Source of the DNA: Candidatus Zhuqueibacterota bacterium RBG_16_48_16
GTDB lineage: Bacteria; Zhuqueibacterota; Zhuqueibacteria; Residuimicrobiales; Sediminimicrobiaceae
Direction: 5' to 3'
DNA length: 15,791 nucleotides
NCBI GenBank assembly: GCA_001771235.1
Contig: METF01000235.1
Coordinates: 4,452-20,242, forward strand
Position 1 is the first letter of the stretch. The number at the start of each line of letters is the position of its first letter. The position numbers and the translations under genes are program-made. This document shows, one piece after another, positions 1 to 6,157 of the stretch. The notes under the pieces are model-generated. The model did no database searches, was not told the DNA's origin, and was given only the letters and a program-made list of their open reading frames with translations.

Positions 1-1341
1 AAGCCGGATGCTGGCCTTCGACTCTTCCTGAAACCTGGCTTCACAACTGTCGCTGCCGCACCAATGCACCCAGAAAAAACCGCCGGGATCCTCGATCTTA
101 ATCTTGAATTCCGCAAAATTATCTTCATGAAAGGTGTATTGTTGCCGATAGGCTTTGGCGCGGTTGAACATATCCGACTGGATGGTCTCCAGAAGCGATA
201 ACAGTCGCTCCAAAAGACCGTCGGGACTCACGGCTGTTTTTTCACTCGTATCTCTGCGCACGACAATGACCTGGTTGTTCTCGACATCTTTGGGGCCGAT
301 CTCGATCCGCAGGGGGATGCCGCGCTTTTCCCAATGATTGAATTTCCATCCCGGACGATATTGATCGCGGTCGTCGATAAAGAAATCGATCTTGTCTTTC
401 CAGCTCTCGGTTATTTTCCCGACTTTGTCCAGCACCAGGCGTTGTTCTTCATCGCTGCTCCATATAGGGATGAAAACCACTTTAGTCGAGGCCAGGCGCG
501 GCGGAATGACCAGGCCGTTGTCGTCGCTGTGGGTCATGATCAGCGCGCCGATCAATCGTGTCGACACGCCCCAGCTGGTAGCCCAGACGTAATCGACGTT
601 GCCTTGTTCGTTTTGAAATGTAACATCAAACGCTTTGGCAAAATTCTGTCCCAAATTATGGGATGTGCCCGCCTGGAGCGCTTTACGATCCTGCATCATG
701 GCTTCGATGCAATAGGTATGCAAGGCTCCGGCGAATTTTTCTCTTTCGGTCTTGACGCCGACAAACACCGGCGCCGCGAGATAGCCCTCGGCAAATTGGC
801 GGTAAACATCGATCATCAACCTGGTCTCTTTTTCACCTTCTTCAAACGTCGCATGGGCGGTATGGCCTTCCTGCCATAAAAACTCAGTTGTGCGCAGAAA
901 CAAGCGCGTGCGCATCTCCCAACGGACGACGTTTGCCCATTGGTTTATCAGGATGGGCAGGTCGCGGTAGGATTGAATCCATTTTTTATAGGTCGACCAT
1001 ATTATCGTTTCCGACGTCGGTCGAATGAACAGAGGTTCTTCCAGCTTTTTGCCGCCTCCGTGTGTAACAACGGCGCATTCCGGGGCAAAGCCCTTCACAT
1101 GCTCGGCCTCTTTTTGTAACAGACTCTCCGGAATGAACAAGGGAAAATAGGCATTCACATGGCCGGTATCTTTGAACATTTTATCCAGCCGCGCCTGAAT
1201 TTGCTCCCATAATGCATAACCGTTTGGCTTGATCACCATGCAGCCTTTGACGACAGAATGTTCGGCCAAATCCGCTGCCGCAATGACGTCCAGGTACCAT
1301 TTTGAGTAATCTACCGATCTTTTCGTAATGTCTTTAGCCAT
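1..1341 (-). CDS. proS: Prolyl-tRNA synthetase, archaeal/eukaryal-type (ProS type 3), 3' end cut by window
   Basis: Charges tRNA-Pro with proline in the cytoplasm, a class II aminoacyl-tRNA synthetase. Read on the minus strand from ATG at 1341-1339, the frame stays open to base 1 (447 codons). The N-terminus (MAKDITKRSVDYSKWYLDVI) and KPNGYALW are typical of the short, archaeal-like type 3 enzymes. RPTSE near residue 107 and the motif-2 region RTRLFLRTTEFLWQEGHTAH follow, with no editing insertion domain between motifs. The last visible part, FFWVHWCGSDSCEARFQEES, is the start of the C-terminal zinc-binding domain found in this type. Family members are about 480 residues, so roughly 30-35 codons lie beyond the window edge. 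It stands alone downstream of an AT-rich toxin-antitoxin-like pair, with a 51-bp gap and no strong Shine-Dalgarno sequence. Confidence in the family is high; the end is not visible. Confidence 0.96.
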   Translation of the reverse strand, partial: MAKDITKRSVDYSKWYLDVIAAADLAEHSVVKGCMVIKPNGYALWEQIQARLDKMFKDTGHVNAYFPLFIPESLLQKEAEHVKGFAPECAVVTHGGGKKLEEPLFIRPTSETIIWSTYKKWIQSYRDLPILINQWANVVRWEMRTRLFLRTTEFLWQEGHTAHATFEEGEKETRLMIDVYRQFAEGYLAAPVFVGVKTEREKFAGALHTYCIEAMMQDRKALQAGTSHNLGQNFAKAFDVTFQNEQGNVDYVWATSWGVSTRLIGALIMTHSDDNGLVIPPRLASTKVVFIPIWSSDEEQRLVLDKVGKITESWKDKIDFFIDDRDQYRPGWKFNHWEKRGIPLRIEIGPKDVENNQVIVVRRDTSEKTAVSPDGLLERLLSLLETIQSDMFNRAKAYRQQYTFHEDNFAEFKIKIEDPGGFFWVHWCGSDSCEARFQEESKASIRL

Positions 1342-1392
1342 GAATCAATTTCCGTTTAAACCTTTTGTCACGTAAAGATTTTAAAATCTGAG

Positions 1393-1578
1393 TCAAGTAT
1401 TAAGGTCTTGGCTAGTTTCTTTTAGCAATAGTTTAGGTGGTAAGGATTTAATTGGATGACCACAGTTTTTTTCCTTCTTTTTTAAATCCTTACAAATTGC
1501 GTGTAAATCAAAGTTGAAGCGCTGTGCATGCCTCCTGCGTGCTTTGCGTACTTCCTCTACAATTGGATCTATCATCAT
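1393..1578 (-). CDS. Small partner protein of a PIN-domain toxin (putative antitoxin)
   Basis: A 61-residue basic, helix-rich protein opening MMIDPIVEEVRKARRRHAQR and carrying FNFDLHAICKDLKKKEKN, then a proline/lysine-rich tail. Small proteins of this kind (DPIVEEVRK... FN.DL.AI..DLK) are commonly encoded directly after PIN-domain proteins like the one here; I recognise the pairing, not a proven function. The ATG overlaps the stop of the PIN gene by one base (TAATG), and an AGGAG at 1583-1587 lies inside the 3' end of the PIN frame, so the two are almost certainly co-translated. No DNA-binding motif is evident, so the antitoxin role is inferred from pairing alone. Its composition is AT-rich relative to proS and secA. 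Confidence 0.75.
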   Translation of the reverse strand: MMIDPIVEEVRKARRRHAQRFNFDLHAICKDLKKKEKNCGHPIKSLPPKLLLKETSQDLNT

Positions 1579-2051
1579 TATTCTCCTAATAGTTCTTCAG
1601 GTGAACATATTATTGGACATTGATAACCATGTTCTTCAATAATTGAAATTATTTTAGATTTCATTTGGGCGTTATTAATATGGGCAAAGTTCCATGTTAA
1701 AAGATAATCCATCCCATTAACTGCTGCTACTGCTATATGAAGCGCATCTTCGGGAACTCCAGGGGGGATCGCTTCCTCCTTTATCAATATTGAAGCTAAT
1801 TCTTCTGTTAATTCACTGATAGAAAGAACAGGTAAACTTGAAATTGCCTCAAGTCTTTCTCTTGCTGCATTTTGATTGCCCTGTTCTGCTTCTTGAATTA
1901 CTAATGCTGAAATATGAGGTTCAAAAAAACCTAAGATCTTGGGCCACTTCTCACGAGTAATTTCCTGACGTCCAGCAATTACCAGATCGCGGCTCGGCTT
2001 TGAAGTATAGTAGCTTATGACACTAGTCTCGATGTACACGGACTCTTTCAT
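1578..2051 (-). CDS. PIN-domain protein, VapC-like toxin
   Basis: A 157-residue single-domain protein predicted to be a PIN-fold ribonuclease of a type II toxin-antitoxin pair. The opening YIETSVISYYTSKPSRDL is the first PIN strand, with Glu8 where most VapC proteins have Asp. Further acidic positions are Glu54 in SALVIQEAE and Asp102 in PEDALHIAVAA. The last motif reads YLLTWNFAHINN, with Asn where the fourth acidic residue often lies; this pattern is usual for the subfamily that carries IETS and TWN..HI. The start is supported by GAAGGA a few bases upstream (revcomp of 2052-2060). The stop overlaps the ATG of the small protein. AT-rich composition and position between a PTS operon and proS suggest an acquired module. 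Toxicity is inferred from family. Confidence 0.85.
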   Translation of the reverse strand: MKESVYIETSVISYYTSKPSRDLVIAGRQEITREKWPKILGFFEPHISALVIQEAEQGNQNAARERLEAISSLPVLSISELTEELASILIKEEAIPPGVPEDALHIAVAAVNGMDYLLTWNFAHINNAQMKSKIISIIEEHGYQCPIICSPEELLGE

Positions 2052-2083
2052 ATTCCTTCAACTATTTTATCTTTATTTCTCAT

Positions 2084-2103
2084 ATAGCTCACAAGATAGC
2101 TAT
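2084..2103. promoter_or_regulatory. Inverted repeat upstream of the PIN gene, possible autoregulatory operator
   Basis: ATAGCT and AGCTAT are perfect inverted arms separated by eight bases, 33-52 bases upstream of the PIN start codon. Type II toxin-antitoxin operons commonly bind their own complex to such palindromes. Position fits, but 6-bp arms are short and a chance match is possible. Confidence 0.3.
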
Positions 2104-2188
2104 TCTGATCCACCCTCTTGTTTCTTGTCGATATGAGGTGGAGCTTCGCTAACCTGTTAACGTAACTTTATCAATTATTCATTTCCCG

Positions 2189-2214
2189 AAAAAAACTTGG
2201 GGTTTTGCCCGCCC
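2189..2214 (-). terminator. Weak candidate terminator after the EIIB gene
   Basis: On the minus strand, GGGCAAAACCC can form a three-base G/C stem and is followed shortly by seven Ts. It lies about 12-35 bases after the EIIB stop codon, the expected place for the end of the hprK-PTS transcript. The stem is very short, so efficiency is doubtful. Confidence 0.25.
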
Positions 2215-2225
2215 ACAAAATCTTT

Positions 2226-2714
2226 TTACTCCATGTCAAATTTCAGCTCTCTGGCAATGTCCACCGATTGCCGGGTCGGAACGTCCCTGCCGTCTAGTTT
2301 GATGCCTTTATCGTATAGCTTGCGAAAGTTGTTGATATCGTCTTCATCGACAAAAATGAAGGGTGCTATCTGGTTTTTGCCCGGCCTGAAATGCATGCCG
2401 CCGACGTTTACCTCCGGAATGTTCACTCCGGCTTCGACCAGCCGCACGATACTTTTTGGCGAATCGACTAAAAGCAGGATTCTCTCTTTATCATCTCCAC
2501 TGGAAAGAATCGTTTCAATAGTTTCTTTTATTGTCAATACGGATGCGATCAAATCCTCGGGTACAGCAGACATGTAGATGGTGCGCTGCCAATCCGAGGT
2601 GGCCACTTCATCGCTGCATAAGACAATGCGTCCCGGTTTAAGTGTGGTTCTCCAGCCGACAACAACCTGTCCGTGAATCAATCGATCGTCAATCCTAACC
2701 TGCACAAGCGGCAT
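2226..2714 (-). CDS. PTS EIIB component, mannose/fructose/sorbose family
   Basis: Cytoplasmic phosphocarrier of the mannose-family phosphotransferase system: it takes phosphate from EIIA and passes it to sugar at the EIIC/EIID membrane complex. At 162 residues it is the normal single-domain size. The active-site signature VRIDDRLIHGQVVVGW puts the phosphorylated histidine at residue 14. Other family hallmarks are NVGGMHFRPG near residue 104 and a C-terminal VPTRQSVDI. The start codon follows GGAG with a long spacer. It is the last gene of hprK-EIIA-EIIB; a 138-bp gap separates it from EIIA. No EIIC or EIID follows: the next genes are the PIN pair and proS. Either the membrane subunits are elsewhere or the protein works only in signalling. 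Confidence 0.93.
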   Translation of the reverse strand: MPLVQVRIDDRLIHGQVVVGWRTTLKPGRIVLCSDEVATSDWQRTIYMSAVPEDLIASVLTIKETIETILSSGDDKERILLLVDSPKSIVRLVEAGVNIPEVNVGGMHFRPGKNQIAPFIFVDEDDINNFRKLYDKGIKLDGRDVPTRQSVDIARELKFDME

Positions 2715-2852
2715 TTGCTTGTTTCTCCGTCGTTAAGTCCTTTTTTCCACGTTCCATGTCTCGTACGAATCCTAAGAACCCTCTCCTCACCATCACCGCC
2801 GCATAGCTCAAAACCTCAGATAAAAAATTCACCGGCTCGGCTCGAACGTCGT

Positions 2853-3242
2853 TTAACCTTCAAATTTACTGATTCCGCGAACGCCATCCTTTTCGAGAGT
2901 AGTCGCTAATTCATCAATGGCATGGCTCTCTCTCTTGGTCATAAAAGTCAAGACCATGGGCAAATTCAATCCGGAAACAACTTGGATATGCGGATGATCT
3001 TTTGCAACCGACACGGCGACATTCCAGCAGCTCCCTCCCTTCAGGCTGGCCAGAATGACCACGCCATCGCTTTTTTCTTCCGGGGCGTTTATTAACGAGA
3101 GCAACCGTTGCGTTATCTCAGCAACAGACATATTCGTCACCGACAAGGCGTGCAAGCCGTCTTCAATACCCATAATACCTTTAACGGCCTCGATGATCGC
3201 ATCTCCAATGGGGCCATGTGTGAGCAATACAGCATGTTTCAT
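2853..3242 (-). CDS. PTS EIIA component, mannose family, with a substituted active-site aspartate
   Basis: Cytoplasmic phosphocarrier that accepts phosphate from HPr. It has 129 residues, the size of a stand-alone EIIA-Man domain. His9 in AVLLTHGPIGDAI is the phosphorylated residue. GLNLPMVLT near residue 92 is the family's second signature. The GGS motif reads ASLKGGSCWN: the Asp that normally lies three residues before GGS (Asp67 of E. coli ManX) is Ser66 here, and the Pro after GGS is Cys. It starts 20 bases after the hprK stop, so it is almost surely in one transcript with hprK; the link of EIIA directly to the HPr kinase suggests a role in reporting PTS state. The ribosome binding site is weak (GAGAA). 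Confidence 0.93.
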   Translation of the reverse strand: MKHAVLLTHGPIGDAIIEAVKGIMGIEDGLHALSVTNMSVAEITQRLLSLINAPEEKSDGVVILASLKGGSCWNVAVSVAKDHPHIQVVSGLNLPMVLTFMTKRESHAIDELATTLEKDGVRGISKFEG

Positions 3243-3262
3243 GATATCAGTTCTCGTTATTT

Positions 3263-4303
3263 TTATTCAGCCGGGAATTTGCCCATTCGCCTGATTAGAT
3301 TATCATTAAATTCTTTTGCGGGGTGTTCTCCGAGCAATTTGAGCTTGAGGTTTAAGGCAATTGCTTCGACAATCACCGTTAAATTTTTCCCCGGCATGAT
3401 GGGTAAATCAACAAACGGCAAGCTTGCGCCCAGAATTTCGATAGTGCGGTCATCCATGCCAATCCGTTCATACTCGACGCTTGCATCGAATGCCTCGATC
3501 CTGACCACAATTTGGATGATTTTGCTGCCCCGAATCGCTCGAATGCCGAACATCCGGCGAATGTCGATAATCCCCAATCCCCTGATTTCCATGTGGTGTT
3601 CGAGCATCTCACTTGGCCCACCCTGTACCAGGTTCGTGCCAAGCCGGATGATCTGCACAACATCGTCCGCAACGAGCTGATGGCCTCGCTCCACAAGATC
3701 CAGTGCCAGCTCGCTTTTGCCGATGGCACTGGAGCCGACAATCAACATTCCCACGCCATGCACATCGACCACGCTGCCATGGACAATGGTTTGCGGCGCA
3801 AAGGCCTGATCAAGATATTCTGTCAGGTAATGGATAGCCCGCGTGGTGTTTAACGGCGTCGAGAAAATCGTTACTTTATTTTTATTGGCAATCTCAACCA
3901 GCTCGTCGGGAGCCTTGTTGTCATTGGTGATGATGATGCAGGGCAGGTCGAAACCCAGAAGAGTGGAAAAGGCGGCAACGCGCTCCTCGCTGCTCCTGGT
4001 CTTGAGAAACGTGATTTCGGAATTCCCCATAATCTGAATGCGCCAGTAAGTGAATACCTGGATAAACCCTGCCAACGCCAAGCCGGGTCGATGCAGCTCG
4101 CCTTCCGTGATCTTTCTTTTAAAACCGGCCTTGTTATTGATAATGCGCAGCGATAGCCTGCTCTGGTTGTGTTCGTAGAGATCTTTGACGGTGAGGGCGT
4201 TATCGACTTTGAGTTCTTTAAAAAACTCTTGAGAGAACTTTTGCAGATCGGTTTCCAATTTTGCGTGCAACCCTCTTGATCTATGTTTCAATTTTTTCGG
4301 CAT
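3263..4303 (-). CDS. hprK: HPr kinase/phosphorylase
   Basis: Bifunctional enzyme that phosphorylates HPr on serine using ATP and removes that phosphate again, the sensor of carbon status in many bacteria. At 346 residues it is slightly longer than the usual 310-330. An N-terminal receptor-like domain (about 1-165, with LTVKDLYEH near 37) precedes the catalytic domain. There I see VHGSVVDVHG (His175), the P-loop GSSAIGKS at 190-197, LVADD at 210-214 and the family signature MEIRGLGIIDI at 238-248. The P-loop has Ala where GxSGxGKS has its second Gly, and the late LPIMPGKN loop has Met and Lys where LPVRPGRN has Arg. These are modest departures; K196 and the two Asp are kept. HPr itself and EI are not in the window. 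It heads the hprK-EIIA-EIIB operon behind a terminator and a candidate promoter. Confidence 0.96.
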   Translation of the reverse strand: MPKKLKHRSRGLHAKLETDLQKFSQEFFKELKVDNALTVKDLYEHNQSRLSLRIINNKAGFKRKITEGELHRPGLALAGFIQVFTYWRIQIMGNSEITFLKTRSSEERVAAFSTLLGFDLPCIIITNDNKAPDELVEIANKNKVTIFSTPLNTTRAIHYLTEYLDQAFAPQTIVHGSVVDVHGVGMLIVGSSAIGKSELALDLVERGHQLVADDVVQIIRLGTNLVQGGPSEMLEHHMEIRGLGIIDIRRMFGIRAIRGSKIIQIVVRIEAFDASVEYERIGMDDRTIEILGASLPFVDLPIMPGKNLTVIVEAIALNLKLKLLGEHPAKEFNDNLIRRMGKFPAE

Positions 4304-4326
4304 CTATTCAGCCACCAATCCGCAAA

Positions 4327-4383
4327 GCCACTAAGGAACACAAAAAATCTTTGTTAACCTTTGTGTCTTCGAGTTTTCGTGGC
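4327..4383. repeat. Imperfect inverted repeat of the GCCAC...ACACAAAG type
   Basis: GCCAC at 4327-4331 and GTGGC near 4379-4383 form the ends; AACACAAA and TTTGTGT lie symmetrically inside. The left arm resembles the reverse complement of the right (GCCACGAAAACTCGAAGACA) with mismatches. From memory, elements reading as CCAC.AAGACACAAAG palindromes are scattered through the intergenic DNA of many environmental genomes. Together with the terminator and candidate promoter at 4425-4502 it accounts for the 321-bp gap between hprK and hpf; I see no gene there. Confidence 0.55.
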
Positions 4384-4424
4384 AGAAAAATTACGATACC
4401 TGAAAAGTCATATTTTTCGGCTCG

Positions 4425-4453
4425 AATGTAGGTAATTTTGCGATTTTTATCAA
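4425..4453 (-). promoter_or_regulatory. Candidate sigma70-like promoter for hprK
   Basis: On the minus strand TTGATA (4448-4453) and TACATT (4425-4430) are separated by exactly 17 bases, between the hpf terminator and the hprK start. The match is good at -35 and partial at -10. Nothing experimental supports it. Confidence 0.3.
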
Positions 4454-4480
4454 TTATATTCTTTCGGCACAGATAAAATA

Positions 4481-4502
4481 AAAGGGCTCTTGCGAGCCCT
4501 TT
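4481..4502 (-). terminator. Rho-independent terminator downstream of hpf
   Basis: A perfect 9-bp stem (AAAGGGCTC / GAGCCCTTT) with a 4-base GCAA loop, read on the minus strand and followed by TATTTTATCT. It lies about 120 bases past the hpf stop and separates hpf from hprK. On the plus strand the tail is poorer in T, so the minus strand is its working direction. Confidence 0.8.
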
Positions 4503-4624
4503 ATCATAAGAATTTTCGAAAGCTTTGCGAAACCTGCTGTTTTGCTCATACCCGGGTATCAAGGACCTTTTGCCTTGAGGATGGATATTCCTTTCGCGGC
4601 CAAAGGCTTCGTAAAGCCGAACAG

Positions 4625-4942
4625 CTATCCCATTTCAGAGGCAATCCTATCCTTTGAGTGCTGTCTAAGCTTGCCTTTATACTTCTTTATCCGGCGTTCC
4701 AATTTTTCCACCGCGAGGTCAATGGATTTATACATATCTTCACTTTTTTCGATTGCGGTCAGCTTGGCGTTGTGAACCTTGGCAATAATCTCGGCAACCT
4801 GTTCTTGCTTCACAAAATCCAGGATTATATCGACATCCAGTATACCATCGTAGTATTTATTTAATGCAGCCACTTTATCTTCTGCATGTACTTTTAAATT
4901 TGCAGAAGGTTTGAAATGTCTCGCAGTGAAAGTAATTCTCAT
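4625..4942 (-). CDS. hpf: Ribosome hibernation promoting factor, short form (HPF/YfiA family)
   Basis: Binds the 30S subunit near the decoding centre in starvation and silences ribosomes. The start was chosen at 4942 (MRITFTARHFKPSAN), not the in-frame ATG ten codons upstream, because AGGAGG lies five bases before it and the family begins with this strand. The product is 105 residues, the short form without the C-terminal dimerisation domain. Visible are the family beta strands (DVDIILDF, VAEIIAKVHN), the helix EKSEDMYKSIDLAVEKLERR, and a basic tail KKYKGKLRQH. It lies upstream of hprK, an arrangement also known from other bacteria with hpf-hprK-PTS clusters. A strong terminator follows, so it is probably transcribed separately from hprK. 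Confidence 0.93.
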   Translation of the reverse strand: MRITFTARHFKPSANLKVHAEDKVAALNKYYDGILDVDIILDFVKQEQVAEIIAKVHNAKLTAIEKSEDMYKSIDLAVEKLERRIKKYKGKLRQHSKDRIASEMG

Positions 4943-4947
4943 AGGAT

Positions 4948-4953
4948 CCTCCT
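4948..4953 (-). promoter_or_regulatory. Strong Shine-Dalgarno sequence that fixes the hpf start
   Basis: AGGAGG on the minus strand ends five bases before the ATG at 4942. It is by far the best ribosome binding site in the window and overlaps the codons of the longer possible reading, which argues for the shorter protein. Confidence 0.85.
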
Positions 4954-5056
4954 TAAATTTAAAGGAATTCATCTGCCTTTGTTTATTATGGATGAATACA
5001 GGAACCTGGTCAGATCATCACCTCCCTTCAAATTTCCCATCTGTTTTCGATCTTTT

Positions 5057-5995
5057 CTACGAGCCTGCGCGAGGATGAGCCTTTTTATAGGTCTTTTTCA
5101 AATGCTCTACGGAAATATGAGTATATACTTGAGTCGTCGACAAACTGGCATGCCCCAATAATTCTTTCACGCTCATAATGTCCGCGCCCTCGTCAAGCAA
5201 GTGAGTTGCAAATGAGTGTCGTAGTGCATGCGGATGCGCCTTTTCACTGTCAGCGATCCTCTTTATGTAGGAGCTGACAATTCGTGCCAGTTGTTGGCGC
5301 TTAAAAGGCTCTTTATTGTTCTTAACAAAAATAAAATCGTCGTATTCCGTCTTCTCGCCCGACATCATTTCGCGCCGCTCGGAATACTCTTTGATATGCA
5401 AAATGACCCGGTCTCCAAGAGGGACGATCCTTTCTTTGTTTCTTTTGCCCATGACGCGGATGCTTTTCTGCGTATAAGAAACATCTTTGAACCTGAGAGA
5501 AATCATTTCACTCACCCGCAGGCCGGCGGCATAAAACAGCTCTAAAATGAGATAATCTCTCAGGCCGTCCGGTGCGGTGGTATCCGGCAAGGATAAAAGA
5601 TTGGCCACCTCCTGCACCGACAAATATTTCGGCAGCCGCTTTTCCAATTTAGGCGTCGGGATTTTGATCGTCGGGTTGGTTTCGACGATTCCCCATAAAA
5701 TGAGTGTTTTGGCAAAACTGCGCAAACTGGAAATTTTTCTGCCGACGCTGCCGGGCGTGTAGCCGAGATGAACTAAATGGGACAGGTAGCCGATAATCGC
5801 TGGCCTTGTCCAGAGTGATAAATTCGGACTGTCGACTTTATAGCGTTCCTTGAGATAGGCTTCGAATTCGCGCAGATCGTTTCCGTAAGCATCCAGCGTA
5901 TGTTGCGAGCGATGGACAACCTTTTGCAGATGATTGATAAATTGATCGATGTAGTATCGCAGGGAATCGCTTTTTTGTTGTTCGTCTAGCACCAT
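5057..5995 (-). CDS. xerC: Tyrosine recombinase XerC/XerD
   Basis: Site-specific recombinase that resolves chromosome dimers at dif with FtsK. It has 312 residues. The N-terminal core-binding SAM-like domain covers about 10-105 (TLDAYGNDLREFEAYL). The catalytic domain carries all six residues: Arg160 in AAGLRVSEM, Lys184 in VMGKRNKERIVPL, His256 and Arg259 in HPHALRHSFATHLL, His282 in LLGHASLSTTQ, and the nucleophile Tyr291 in QVYTHIS. Length and the C-terminal HLKKTYKKAHPRA are normal for Xer. Its place just after a topA-family gene matches the topA-xerC order of many bacteria, hence the symbol; from sequence alone XerC and XerD cannot be separated. The gene is separated from the topoisomerase by an intergenic palindrome. 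No clear Shine-Dalgarno is seen at the start. Confidence 0.93.
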   Translation of the reverse strand: MVLDEQQKSDSLRYYIDQFINHLQKVVHRSQHTLDAYGNDLREFEAYLKERYKVDSPNLSLWTRPAIIGYLSHLVHLGYTPGSVGRKISSLRSFAKTLILWGIVETNPTIKIPTPKLEKRLPKYLSVQEVANLLSLPDTTAPDGLRDYLILELFYAAGLRVSEMISLRFKDVSYTQKSIRVMGKRNKERIVPLGDRVILHIKEYSERREMMSGEKTEYDDFIFVKNNKEPFKRQQLARIVSSYIKRIADSEKAHPHALRHSFATHLLDEGADIMSVKELLGHASLSTTQVYTHISVEHLKKTYKKAHPRAGS

Positions 5996-6025
5996 AATAT
6001 TTCAACGAAAACCCTTTTTGTGCGA

Positions 6026-6113
6026 TGTCATTGCCGGGAGTGAGGAACGAATGACGACGCAATCCTCCTGCTTTTCAGGAGATTGCTTCGGCAAAAAACG
6101 CCTCGCAATGACA
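6026..6113. repeat. 88-bp intergenic palindrome of the TGTCATTGC...GCAATGACA type
   Basis: TGTCATTGC at the left end and GCAATGACA at the right end are exact reverse complements. The centre is a second inverted pair, CAATCCTCCTG...CAGGAGATTG around CTTTT. The flanks between are partly complementary (GACGACGC against GCTTCGGC). Such near-perfect long palindromes reading ATTGCGAGG...AAGCAATCTCCTG are familiar to me from intergenic DNA of diverse bacteria. It fills most of the 162-bp gap between topA and xer and could fold into a long RNA hairpin at the end of the topoisomerase transcript. Confidence 0.75.
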
Positions 6114-6157
6114 GCAACATTTCGAATCAGGCAGCTATCGTTCAGACTCTTACGACC

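Noticed and set aside
334..879. 181-codon open frame on the plus strand
   Set aside because: Antisense to proS, whose minus-strand reading has clear class II synthetase motifs.
4308..4562. 84-codon frame on the minus strand between hpf and hprK
   Set aside because: It runs through the hpf terminator and the inverted repeat, resembles no protein and has no ribosome binding site.
4943..4972. Longer hpf start ten codons upstream
   Set aside because: AGGAGG sits five bases before the internal ATG, and homologues begin with the MRITFTARHF strand.
6026..6113. CRISPR repeat or tRNA-like structure in the topA-xer gap
   Set aside because: Only one palindrome with no spaced copies, and no cloverleaf or TPsiC sequence.
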